Assembly (NCBI RefSeq): GCF_040712315.1 | Contig: NC_134013.1 | Coordinates: 1,709,001-1,773,000 of the forward strand | Source: Castanea sativa | Lineage: Eukaryota > Streptophyta > Magnoliopsida > Fagales > Fagaceae | Direction: 5' to 3' | DNA length: 64,000 nucleotides | Shown here: positions 1-10,795 of the stretch, piece after piece | Numbering within the stretch: the first letter of the stretch is position 1 | Layout: the number at the start of each line of letters is the position of its first letter | The notes under the pieces: generated by a model | Told to the model about the DNA's origin: nothing | The model's input: the letters and a program-made list of their open reading frames with translations, nothing else | Databases searched by the model: none | Made by a program: the position numbers and the translations under genes

Positions 1-514
1 TTGTTTTATTATTATATATCTGTGTGTGTCGTATGATTTTTGGCTTTAGTGCTCACTTCATGTTACTGGGTTTTTGGTTTTTGATTTTTAGTCAATACTA
101 TGTGTGTCCCTGTTTGAACATTTCAATCTAAAAATGGATTGGTGATCAGTGGGGTTAGAGTACAACTGATTTAGACAAATGGGGGGGTTTTTTTTTTTTG
201 AGGCATCTATAATAGAAACATTTGCTTCCATTAATTCTTTGATTTTGTACGTTTTTCTGAAAGTGAATCGAAAAAGACAAAGAAAAAGAAAATGTCTTAC
301 CGGGATCAACAAGGTTAAAATCACATAAGTTTTTGGGTTCCTTAAAAACCTTAATCATAGCCTAGCTAGGGGAATAAATGGAAGTGAAGGAACAAAAATA
401 ACTACTCTTAGCAGAGTTGTAAAGTCATAAAAGCTACAAAAAGCTATCTTACTTTTGAGAAAATAAAATATGTCAAAAAAGAGAGGGAAGGTTTCTTGTG
501 TCTGGCAAACTTAC
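1..514. other. Flanking/intronic DNA left of the TAD3-like exon
   Basis: The short open frames here do not resemble a protein I know. If the exon at 515-627 belongs to a live gene, this stretch is its next intron on the minus strand, because that exon ends in a GTAAGT donor at 509-514 and the following exon was not found. Homopolymer T/G runs lie near 181-200. Confidence 0.4.
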
Positions 515-627
515 ATGATACATGGCTCCCAAACAAGGTAGATGTCATACCCAGTACATAGATAAGGTCTGGCTGCTATAGAATGACAACCTTCAGTAAG
601 AGTATCCAGTTTCTCAGTGTCCTCAAC
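515..627 (-). CDS. TAD3: Single exon of TAD3-like tRNA adenosine deaminase subunit (partial)
   Basis: Read on the minus strand, a 113-bp exon lies between a TTTCAG acceptor (ending at 628) and a GTAAGT donor (509-514). It encodes VEDTEKLDTLTEGCHSIAAR followed by a tract containing RPYLCTGYDIYLVWEPC. I recognise that tract from plant TAD3, the catalytically silent partner that pairs with TAD2 to deaminate adenosine 34 to inosine in tRNAs. The PC pair is the first half of the deaminase zinc motif PCxxC; the exon stops inside the next codons, so the last Cys would be in the following exon. That exon should lie to the left and was not seen, so it is probably beyond base 1. Upstream exons (right of 633) were not recognised. 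Ile follows the PC here; I recall Thr as usual. The exon could be a live gene end or a stranded fragment. Confidence 0.7.
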
Positions 628-633
628 CTGAAA

Positions 634-1946
634 TAGTTTAATATTTGCTGACATATAGCTTTTAACACTATGAATCTTCAAAAGAAACATTTTATAAAAA
701 AAATTATTCAAGGGAAATGATGCTGCCTAGTGCCTCAGAAGTTTTGTTTCCACAGTTCTACCTGTTGTGGCAGCAGATAACACAGTTCTAACAATGACAG
801 GCCCCTCATACAGAAATAGTTTAAAATATCTTATAAATGCAAAGGTATTGGAGGACCTTTCAGGAAACTACAAAATCCACCCAAGAGAAAAATAAAATAA
901 AAAACTAATTAAATAGCATGAATTGTTCCATACGGAAGATGATAGCTTTCTCTTTGTTTTCAAAAAAAGAAAATCCATAAAAATGGTATTTCAAACCCAT
1001 TACAATTCGGAAGATTTCTTTTGGTTTAAAAACTTTAAAAACCCTCTTTCTAAAACAAACGTAGATATGCATTACCAGTATATAATGCACAGCAACAAAT
1101 ACTAAGTGCACTCTGCATATGTTTTGCCTGTACCAGCCCTATTTAGTGGATCCTAAAATTGGCCCAATAGAAAGTTCTACAGTCCAAACAGAGATAAAGG
1201 TAACTCACATTTTCAAGATTGAATTTTTGTCTTTTTGCTGGAGAGTCTATTAACTACTGTTCAACATAACAGTGTGACAAGGGAAGGACCTAAATAACAT
1301 GGATCGGAGTTTACTAATAGAGAAATTTTGTTTATTAGGGAAATGTACAAAGCTGTATATTACTTTAAATTTTGTTGACTACTGTTAACAACCATTGGCA
1401 GAGAAATTATGGCAATTAACCTACTTGGATTGATTTACCCCAGCTTTGAAAAGGGAGAAATGGTGTCTTGGGAAAAAGCACTCTCCACTTTATAGGACAT
1501 GGGAGCTTCTAAAGGAAAACGTTGGGTCTTAATCTAGTCAATACTAAGTCTTATCTGCTGCCAAACAAACATGGTATCTGACAGGGTGGTTTATATGGAT
1601 TATATGTTTAAGAACAAACCAGGTTGCATATATTTATGGAATGTTTCATACTTGAGTGTGATATATTTTTTCTTTGTGTGTGTGTCTACTTCTTTTTGCA
1701 TATTTGTTTTGTGTGCCAAGCCCTTGTTTTTGTAATTGATATGGGTATTAAAATATGTAGCTGTAGCAATGGTGTGAGTGGGTGTTTTGAATGATGCTCT
1801 TAACAGCATGTACATATTCAATTTCGTATGGTATTTGGTTACTACCTTTGCTTTTTGGTTGTGTGGTTGGCTTTTTCTATTTTGTTTTAGTTTTGTGTGG
1901 CTAAACAAAAGTTAAAAGAGCCCATTATCTTGGTTTTGTTATGTAG
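634..1946. other. Intergenic/intronic DNA between TAD3-like exon and transposase
   Basis: No convincing coding segment. The short open frames at 905-1,111 and 1,600-1,908 are low-complexity or AT-rich and match nothing I know. The stretch may hold further upstream TAD3 introns and exons, or the 5' non-coding part of the Harbinger element that follows. I looked for a terminal inverted repeat and did not find one. Confidence 0.4.
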
Positions 1947-3284
1947 ATGGATAACCAAAAAATTCAAGCAGCAGTTCTTGCCACAATTGCATCTGTCCTT
2001 GCTGTGGGAGCTATAATATTAGAAGATATTAGGTCTAGGAGATTTATAATTAGGCAACCTCGTGTGAACCGGGATTATGAAAGAGAAGGTTTTATAAGTG
2101 ATATTCTTCATCGAGGTGACGCACGTTGCAGTTTTATGATAAGAATGAGACCTGTAGCTTTCTATGAATTATGTAGAATTCTTGTTGAGAGAAACTTGGT
2201 ACGTGAGACTATCTACATGCACATTACGGAAAGCAGGTGTTGATGTTTTTGCATATTATTGGCCATAATGTTAGGTTTCGAGTCGTTCTTTGCCGAGGTT
2301 CCATAGATCGATTGAGACAACTTACCGATATTTTAAAATTGTCCTTAAAGCAGTTTTGCAGTTATATAGGCATGTTGTTAGATTATCTGAGAACTCTACA
2401 CCCCCAGAGATAAGGAATAGTAGAAGGTTTTATCCTTATTTTAAGGTAATTTTTCAAATTTTGTTTATTGTTTTTTTATTTGTTAGGTGATTTTTGAAAT
2501 GAACATTACTTAATATTGGTCATCATTAGGATTGTGTGGGAGCAATTGATGGAACTCATGTTCGTGCATCTGTTCCAATTGAAATCCAAGGAAGGTTTCG
2601 TGGTCGAAAGGGGGGGACAACACAAAATGTGTTAGCTGCAATTTCATTTGACTTAAGATTCACCTATATGTTAGCTGGTTGGGAAGGCAGTGCTCATGAT
2701 TCTCGTATTTTAAATGATGCACTTAGTAGACCAAGGGGACTTACAATACCAGAAGGTATTATATAGATAACTAGCATTTATATTTGGTTTTATGCTAGAA
2801 TTTTTTATAAAAAATTGATTAATAATTTGTAGGTAAATATTATCTTGGTGATGCTGGTTATGGAAATAGGCCTGGAATCTTGTCTCCTTATCGAAGTGTT
2901 CGATATCATTTGAAAGAGTTTAGTGATCATCCACCTGAAAATGCAAAAGAATTATTCAACCTTCGTTATTCTTCGTTGCGAACAACCATTGAGCGAGGGT
3001 TTGGAGTTATAAAAAAACGTTTTCCTGTCTTGGACGCAGAACCATTTTGGTCTTTTAATACACAAGTGGATGTTGTTTTAGCATGTGGTGTTATTCACAA
3101 TCACATCATGGGCGTTGATCCTAATGACCCAATTATGCAAGCTGAAACATGTGAGACAAAGTCTAGTGATCGAGTCCAACCTAGCCGATGCGAAGCTATA
3201 GTGGAAAGTAGAGAATGGAATAATAAGAGGGATGAGATATGTCAAGCAATGTGGGCTGACTACATAATTAGGAGGCATGCATAA
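1947..3284 (+). pseudogene. PIF/Harbinger transposase (HARBI1-like nuclease), frameshifted
   Basis: DDE transposase of the PIF/Harbinger superfamily (DDE_Tnp_4). Exon 1 is about 1,947-2,445, then GT-AG introns 2,446-2,529 and 2,756-2,832 give exon 2 (2,530-2,755) and exon 3 (2,833-3,284, TAA stop). Visible catalytic landmarks are DGTH in exon 2, DAGY in exon 3 and the Glu of ERGFGVIKKRFP, which together fit the DDE triad. The N-terminal part (REGFISDILHRGD, FYELC) matches the usual helical region. Exon 1 changes frame twice, near 2,226 and again near 2,300-2,310, so no full-length protein can be made; exons 2 and 3 are open. The gene sits 340 bp upstream of a Myb-like gene on the same strand, the two-gene layout of autonomous PIF/Harbinger elements. 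A domesticated host gene is less likely because of the frameshifts. Confidence 0.85.
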
Positions 3285-3624
3285 ATTTATTCAATCTAAA
3301 ATTTGTTTGGACTTATTTGTTGATGATGTTTGACGGCGTTCTATGATTATGTCTTTGTCAACTTTAATTGGCTTTGTATTTGGTTGCTAACGAGCATAAG
3401 TGGATATCTTGTACACTTTTTAAAATGCAATAATTGAATATTTTTGTGGGATACGCTTAAAATTGTTATTTGGTTCCTCAAGTTCAAGTCAACATGGCTT
3501 TGCATTGTTTTTGGATGATGAATTTTTTTGTTCCATAGTTTCAGGTTTTATTTTTGTAATAATGTTTTATATTGTTATTATCATAATGGTTGTGATTCAT
3601 TAGATTGTCCTTTTGGCTATAGCT

Positions 3625-4593
3625 ATGTCCAAGAACAAGGGGAAAGAACCAGGATCTCAACTTAGGTGGACACAACCAATGTGTGACATGCTATTTAAAA
3701 TGTTGGTTGTTGAGGCTGAACAAGGCAACAAGCCCTCAAACAAATATAAGCCTCAATCCCTTGACAAAGTGGCAAAAGAAATTGGTGTGAAGTTTAATGT
3801 AGAGTGTTATGCATCACATGTGCATAACCGTCTTCGTACGGTTAGAAAAGAGTGGAAACTCATTCAAGACATTCGAAAAAAAAGTGGATTTGGTTGGGAT
3901 GATAATTTGAAAATGATCACATGTGACAAGCAAACTTATGATGCTGAAGTGCTGGTATGAAATTTATATAAATGAGCTTTTTCTTTTTTGAGGATCAATA
4001 ATGATTTATACATTTATTATATTAAATCATCCAATTTATTGACATTGTCATATTTCTTTGAACAGGCTCATCCTCCTCATGCGCCATATTTAAATAAAAA
4101 AATTGAACAGTATGATGAGATGGCTATTGTTGTTGGTAAGGACATGGCAACTGGTGGCTTTTCAAAGCAATGGAGTGAATCTTCTCCATTGGTTGAAAAT
4201 GAGACCCCACAGAATGACATCCAAAATCCAGAATTTGAAGGTGACTCTAATACATTGCCAAAAGATGCCAGTGAAGCTTCCAATGGAACTTCATCTAAGG
4301 GAAGGAGCCATAGAAAGAGAACTTATGCAGCTATGAATGAAGATAGTCCTTTCAGTGAGATGATTGAACAACTCAAACAGATTGCAGTAGCCGTTACAGC
4401 TCTGAGTCATGGCCCAGTTAATACAAATGAGCTTCATAAAATAGTGATGAATGTTGAAGGCTTTGAAGAAGACATGCTTGATGAAGCTTTTGATCATTTG
4501 GTTAATGATGAAAAGGCAGGAAGGGCCTTTATGGCTAAAAATGATAGGATGAGAAAGCTTTGGTTGGAGAAATTTTTCAACAAAACCTTATAA
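3625..4593 (+). CDS. Myb/SANT-like DNA-binding protein, second gene of the Harbinger element
   Basis: Two exons, 3,625-3,954 and 4,066-4,593, joined by a short GT-AG intron (donor GTATGA, acceptor AACAG); the frame is open throughout. The start is the ATG of MSKNKGKEPG; the in-frame codons just upstream have no earlier ATG. Residues about 10-95 form a Myb/SANT-like domain (Myb_DNA-bind_3 type) with spaced tryptophans (RWTQPM, KEWKLI, GFGWDD). After a polar linker rich in Ser, Asn and Glu, and a basic SKGRSHRKRTYAAM tract, the C-terminus is helical and acidic and ends FMAKNDRMRKLWLEKFF. In PIF/Harbinger elements this protein cooperates with the transposase in DNA binding and nuclear import. 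It is the only intact-looking protein of the element, so the copy might still supply this function in trans. A captured or domesticated host gene cannot be excluded. Confidence 0.8.
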
Positions 4594-5519
4594 CTTGAAG
4601 TTGCTGGATACGTTGTGTGAAATATGTTAGTGGTACCATGGTATTCTTTAGGTTATTAATAATTATGGAACAATTCCATATTTTGCAAGATTATGTGTTA
4701 ATGTTAGCTATATTGTCATAGTCTTTGGGTTTTGTTATTGTAAGTGTGCTTATGGATGGTTATGCAACACTGATTGACATGTTTTGGAGTTATTATGGAA
4801 TAATGTTATATTTTGGATTCATTAGGATTATGAATGTTATATTTTGTCCATATATATTTTTGCAGGTTTTGGTGTATTGGTTTCTAAACTATTCTGCAGG
4901 TTCTTTCATTTTGTTAATTCACAGTATGCAGTTGGTTCTTTCTCCGTTGGCAAGGGTTAGAAAAAGAGAAAGCATGGTCACTGATGTCTCAAATGCTTTA
5001 TAGAATTTTTGGCTTCAATTCAGTACTGTGGACATGTTCCTTGATCCAAACGGACATTTTGCTACTAGAAGAAGGCAAAATGATGTTTTGCATTGCTGAA
5101 CTCCCTGTGTAGCTACATTGGTCATGATTATTACAATAGGTGAACTCACTAGACATTTACACGGGGCCAGAAACGTTGGGTGACAACTGTGGTCTTCAAT
5201 CTCTTTTGTTATATATTGATTCATCTATTTGACACGTTCATATATTGATATTTTGATATATTGAATCTTTGTTGTTATCAATGATTCATCTAGTACATTC
5301 TTTGACACATGTTCAATAACTGGATATGTAATTGAGTAAATGATGGGTGTACAAAGAATACTAGATTAGTGCCTTTGATCACTTATGTCTTGCTCTTTCT
5401 AAAATTGTAGACACCTGCGTTTTCTAAAATTCATAATTTTTGGAAAAATCATTTAGATATTGTACTTGTTTTAGCCATTGGTGATGTCTCAGTACAATTT
5501 TAAATTTTTACCAGTTTTT
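4594..5519. other. Non-coding tail after the Myb-like gene
   Basis: AT-rich sequence with no gene I can support. The open frame at 4,725-5,003 has no family resemblance and is hydrophobic low-complexity. This is probably 3' non-coding sequence of the Harbinger element plus unrelated flanking DNA. Confidence 0.4.
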
Positions 5520-5686
5520 TTTTTCTTTCCATTTTACATTGTGCCAAACATCGGAAAATATTTTACACAACATTTTCATATACACTGCCAAACACTGTAA
5601 AATGAAAATATTTTCTTGTAAATATTTTACATGTAAAATATTTTACCTTTACAAATATTTTACATCGAAACAAACAGAGCGGAAAT
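5520..5686. repeat. MITE-like terminal sequence rich in TTTTAC/GTAAAA motifs
   Basis: The tract repeats AATATTTTAC and TGTAAAATATTTT many times in both orientations and ends with ACATCGAAACAAACAGAGC. That looks like the terminus of a transposable element reading GCTCTGTTTGTTTCGATGT on the other strand. It abuts the truncated MITE at 5,687 without the MITE's own left end, so it replaces that end. The opposite terminus was not found in the window. Confidence 0.45.
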
Positions 5687-6093
5687 AACTAAACATATTC
5701 ATTAGTTTGATTGTGAGTTGTAACATTAGAATAAAACTTATGATCTATTTTTGGAAATGTCACCTTCATACAATTATATTACCTAGAAAATAATATATTT
5801 TAAATTTTAAAGAGATAAGTTATTTTTTGATGATTTTTCATTTCCATAATTGTCAGGTAGATATGAAAATTTTATTTATTTGGAAATATATTAATGTTAG
5901 AAATTATTACATTTACTAAAGAATAGTTATTACAACCTTTTTAGAGAGGAATAGTTATTTCTTATTTTAAAGAATAGCTATTCATAAGAAATGACTATTC
6001 CCTGTAATAAAAACATAACTAAACTATTGAATAGTTGAACCATAGGAATAGCTGTTATATTACAGTGCTTATTACAGTGTACCAAACGTGCCC
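5687..6093. mobile_element. Tourist-like MITE in the promoter of gene A, left end lost
   Basis: The right end reads ACCAAACGTGCCC followed by TTA, the 3-bp duplication typical of PIF/Harbinger-type MITEs. The same element lies intact at the same place upstream of gene C (31,286-31,774). The sister genes B and D have the uninterrupted site GAATTAGTGCTTTCC instead. The left terminus is missing here because the sequence ending at 5,686 replaces it. Confidence 0.75.
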
Positions 6094-6125
6094 TTAATAT
6101 TTTCTTTCCCTAAGCCAAACTGACT

Positions 6126-6131
6126 TATAAA
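6126..6131 (+). promoter_or_regulatory. TATA box of neprosin gene A
   Basis: TATAAA lies 77 bp upstream of the gene A start codon. The same CTTATAAA or CCTATAAA block is at the same distance in genes B, C and D, inside otherwise conserved leader sequence (GTTTCTTGCTACTCTCCTTA). The downstream leader is a purine-rich GAGAGA tract just before the ATG. Confidence 0.6.
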
Positions 6132-7087
6132 CCTCTTTTGGTTTCTTGCTACTCTCCTTACGTATAGTTTGTTTGCTTGAGAGAGACAGAGGAAGAGAGA
6201 GTATGGGGAAAAAATTACTCTGAGGCTTTTGTTTGTGAAAACTTTGCTTGTATTGAGCAGTGTAGGTGTAAAAGCTGAAGCTAGAAAATTTTCATCAGAA
6301 ATCAATAGAAAATTGAAGCTTCTCAACAAGCCAGCAATCAAGAGTATTAAGGCATTTTTTTTCTTTTAAACTTTCCACTATCCTCTTATACAAAGATGCA
6401 GAGACACTATGGGTTCTAGTGAACTCAATTGATGAAATCTCTTTTATCATCTAATAAGAATTTTGGTATTCGAATCTCGCCTACACCAAGAATCAATTGG
6501 TGTCTTGGTTTGATGATAAAGAGAAATATCACATAACAGATGCCATAGGTTAAAATTGTGTAGTATCTATCAACAAAAAAAAAAAGGAGCATAGACACTT
6601 TGAAATATTCCATGTGTCTGTGTTCAACACGTCAAGGGAAACTCCTACATGTGTGTTCTTATTGTGTTAGGAGGAAAATAATATTTAAATTTAGAATTTA
6701 GACATATTTATAAATATTTGGATAACTACTAATTATTTTAGTAACTTAAAATAAGCATAAAATATACCTAATAATGACTAAAATCTACCTTTTTTTTTAT
6801 GAACCAAACATACACACACTCGCACACAAAGGAGGGGGGATGAGGTTCTAATACAAAAGAACACCACAAATTTCACTCAAAAACCATGATTATAGAACAA
6901 CCTAACGATCTATCGCTTTTCTATCCCCCTCGCCCCCCCCCCCCAAAAGGAACTACCTAATAATGTATATTAATTAATTGTGATATCCCCACTACCTCAT
7001 ATTATAATTTTTCAAGAATTTATGTGTATTGTGTCATTCCGTGTTAGTGTCCATGTTTCTGCACTACATATCTATTATAAATATTAA

Positions 7088-7378
7088 GAGCATGTTTGCT
7101 ATGCGGTAATTAGATCTCATAATGGAATGGTAATTCATTTATAGTAGCTATTCAATTATTTGGTTGTATCTTCATTATAGGGAATAGTTATTACCTAAAT
7201 TGAGGAATAGTTATCACTCTCTAAACATAGGTATTCCTTAGTAGGTGTAACAAAATTTTGAATTAATATATTTTCAAAAATACAAAATTTTTATATGTAT
7301 CATCTTCTACAAGATTTCCATATGTAACAACTAATTTTACAACCAAATGTATGAACTATGAATAGGAGTTCTATTATA

Positions 7379-7421
<43 letters not shown>

Positions 7422-7522
7422 CACATTATTCCCGATAATAAATATTAATATTATTTATAATAAAAAAAGATAAGAGATTAATATTCTTATCGTAATCTCT
7501 TTTTAGTGTACCAAGCATACTC
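7088..7522. mobile_element. Tourist-like MITE in intron 1 of gene A
   Basis: The ends are inverted (GAGCATGTTTGCTATG on the left, CCAAGCATACTC on the right) and flanked by TAA on both sides. Related copies occupy the same intron position in B, C and D, so this insertion predates all four genes. The interior carries GGAATAG/TAGTTATT motifs shared with the promoter MITE, so the two belong to related families. Confidence 0.75.
7378..7424. repeat. (AC)n(AT)n microsatellite
   Basis: A run of AC followed by AT dinucleotides inside the intron-1 MITE. The corresponding place in gene C (33,255-33,285) has only AT repeats. Confidence 0.95.
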
Positions 7523-9603
7523 TAAGTTATTTGTCTAGCCTCACTCTCTCATGTAGTTTTCGACCAAAAGAAAATTATTTTGGACATTTCCTTAATTTCT
7601 AATCTATGACAAGATTTGGTTGAACCCAATTCTTTGCCTCCATTTCACTTTTGTTTTTCCTCTAAATCATACCATTTGAACACTATGACATCTAAAATTG
7701 AAATCTTCCATAGGAAAAATCTAATTCAGAGTACCCATGTGGCTCTGCCAAAGTAAAATATCTTATTCATACAATTTGTTTTTTTCATAGATTAGAGGTT
7801 GTAACCCAGAGCAAATCATATCTCATGGTAGAATGTGGCATAGATTATAATTGTCAATAGGCCAGCACATCTAGGGTGGGAAACGTCAATTGACCAAAAT
7901 TTCTATTGTTTTGAGCATATAGATTGTATAATTCCCATACATAATTAACCATGATGTGGTATAAAGTTCAAAACATAGCACTGGCATAACAAAATGCATA
8001 TTGAAAGTTGTCTTGTTTATTAAAGTCTTTATATGTATTGGAGTTCATCACTGTTAGTGCTAGTTATCGAGATATTTTTGTGATTATTAAAACATATTTC
8101 TTGGATCTAATAATGTACACATTTTTACATCATTTAAAATTTTAAATGAGTAGACAACACAAAATACATCTTTAAATTTGTAACATTTAATCCAAATAAA
8201 AATGGATTCATTTTAAATGAAGAGGATTCTAACGCTATTAACTAAGTATGCTAAGCATTGCCTTTACTTTTTTTGTTGCCTTATTGCTAAATGATGTACT
8301 TAAATATTATAAAATGAATAAAGCTTCTATCTTTTAACTTTCATTAAAAAGGGGGTTGCTAAGTATTTGTGGTTCGTATAGAGTGAAGATGGAGATATTA
8401 TCGATTGTGTTGACATCTACAAGCAACCTGCTTTTGATCATCCTGCATTAAAGAACCATAAAATTGAGGTTCATGTTCTTTCATAACCTTATTTTCTCTT
8501 CATATATATTGGAGTATCTCTTAGAAATATACTTATACGTGTGTGTGATGCAACAAAATGAACTTATTAGTGAAGTTATAAGAAAAACTCTAGGGCATCT
8601 AAAATTATTAATTCCTTCAATGCACTTCTAGAATTGGACTCAATTTTATATAATATTCACTTTACTTTCTTTGATTTTCCTCATCAATACTTAACTAAGC
8701 TGACATGTATACTCACCATATAATATAAGAGAAATTATAAGCACACAACTTTTATACCACAACTCTGTTATGATAAATTATGAGTAATCAGGAAAAAAAA
8801 AGAGGACTTATATGAAAGTGATGCTTCACCTCACAGTCAATTATTTTAACAAGTTGTAGCATAATATAAGAGAAATTACAAGCACACAACTTTTATGCCA
8901 CAATTTTGATGTGATAGATTGTGAGTATTGGGAAAAAAAGTGAACTTTATATGAAAGTGATGCTTCACTGCTCACAATCAATCATTTCAAAAAGTTGTGG
9001 CATAACGTGTGGTCATAGAAGAACTCATAATATAATACTTCTTGTTATTTGCAGATGAGACCGAGCATTAGTTTTCCATCTGATACTACTACAACTACAA
9101 CTACAACCGCTAAAAACGAGTCATCTCTACCAGTTGTGTCTCAAATTTGGCACAAAAGTGGAAGCTGTCCAAAGGGAACCATTCCCATTCACAGAATTAG
9201 GAGGCAAGAATTACTGAGGGCTGCTTCCCTCGAGCACTTTGGAAGTGAAGGCCCGCGGACTTCTTCTGTTGCAGACACAACGAATAACGAAAGAAGTCAC
9301 TTTGTATACCAAAATAATGGCACTAAACTCGAAGTCTTTCCTCCACATGACCACTCGGTATAATATAAGAGCCTATTGATATTTTGTTTTTCCATAGACA
9401 TTATATAGTTCTGCACTTGTGCTAATGGACACGTGCTCAGAACAATTTGATTACAATTTTTTTACATGTTGATTAGATATTATTTATTATCATAAAATTA
9501 TAACTTTAAAGTAAAAAAATTTATTTTAAATATTTTATAGATGAAATAAATACACACATAAAAAGTTTTTTTTTTTTTGATATCCAAATAACCTTTCCTT
9601 TCA

Positions 9604-10653
9604 TTAATCTGTAAACTCGTTCAAGAGGGCTACATCATACAGAATCTGTTGCTCAATAGCAGGTGGGGTGTCTTCCACCCAAACAACATAATCAGATACA
9701 AATTTGGCATTTTTTGCCATAAGGTGTGCTCTAGATTTCTTTTTTCTGCATATATGCTTGCCTTCCCACGAATCAAAACCACACAGGCCCAACTTTGCTC
9801 CTTCAATCACCTTTAGAATGAAGCTTGGTGCGATACTTCTTTCAGACAGGGAATTAACAATTACTTGGGCATCACTTTCCAGAATTACATTATTTAGACT
9901 TAACTTTTCAGCTAAGATGATACCTTCCTCAACAGCTTTGGCCTCCACTTCCAGAGCTTTCAGGGGTACTTCTAATTTTTTGCTCATTGCGCCCATTAGC
10001 TGCCCTGCTTCATTTCTTATGACAACTCCCACTCCACAGCTCCCCATCTCCTTATACACAGCCCCGTCAACGTTAATCTTGTAGAAACCTCTTTTTGGAG
10101 GAGTCCAATTCTGTCTGCTTGGAGGTGCAGGTCTTATCTGGACTTCTTTAGATTGTCTGACTTCCTTCATATAGGAAGCCACCTCTTTGACGATCAGTTT
10201 CGGGCTTTTACTCTTCCCCCCATGGCGAACCAGGTTTCTGTTATTCCAAATACCCCATGCTGTTGCTGCAAACAGTTCCCAGTCAATCCCAGGCCACCCC
10301 TTCAATATGTCCCACACTATATCCACAAAGTCCACTGGTATGATCTCCATGCTAGGTAACTTCATCTTTGTGTTGCTCCACACCTCCCCTGCCACTTTGC
10401 ACCCCCAAAGGATATGTCCAGACTTTTCACAGCCACCACACAGATCGCAGTCGTCATCCCTCCCAATACCCGTAGCTCGTAATTGGTACTTGGTTGGAAG
10501 TATATTTGAGCATGCTCTCCACATAAACATTCTTATCTTGTTTGGGCAATTCAATTTCCAAATTTGTTTCCATAAGTTTCTCATACCAGCTGTGTCTGAA
10601 CTTTCCCCTCCCTCCAGCTTGGGTTGCGCTTCTATCAGTAAGGTTTGGGCCAC
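9604..10653 (-). pseudogene. LINE C-terminal part: zf-RVT and RNase H
   Basis: Continuation of the LINE polyprotein. Residues about 25-85 form the zf-RVT zinc-binding region (WKLNCPNKIRMFMWRA, CDLCGGCEKSGHILWGC). Residues about 190-310 form an RNase H of the RVT_3 type (INVDGA, EVEAKAVEEG, ESDAQVIV), with the Asp-Glu-Asp acidic residues visible. It is separated from the upstream reverse transcriptase by a TAG where the family has a Trp codon (just after ERRT) and a frame change near 10,708-10,718. The C-terminus looks complete and is followed closely by the poly(A) tail. Confidence 0.9.
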
Positions 10654-10795
10654 CTTATACGCACTATTGACGGTAAAATTACCCCTTGGCGTCCATGCCC
10701 AAATAAGGGAATCCCGGCAGCCGAGGGCTTAAACGGATGCCCAGGATAACATTGGCTTCATAGGGAAGGAACATTCTACTTATGTTTGCAACATC

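Noticed and set aside
4725..5003. Hydrophobic 92-codon open frame after the Myb-like gene
   Set aside because: AT-rich and membrane-like by composition only; no known family or splice context.
9049..9363. Stand-alone 104-residue small gene
   Set aside because: It is exon 3 of neprosin gene A, bounded by a TTTGCAG acceptor and a GT donor after the DHS codons.
10187..10732. Plus-strand 181-codon open frame
   Set aside because: Antisense shadow of the LINE RNase H region; composition and motifs belong to the minus strand.
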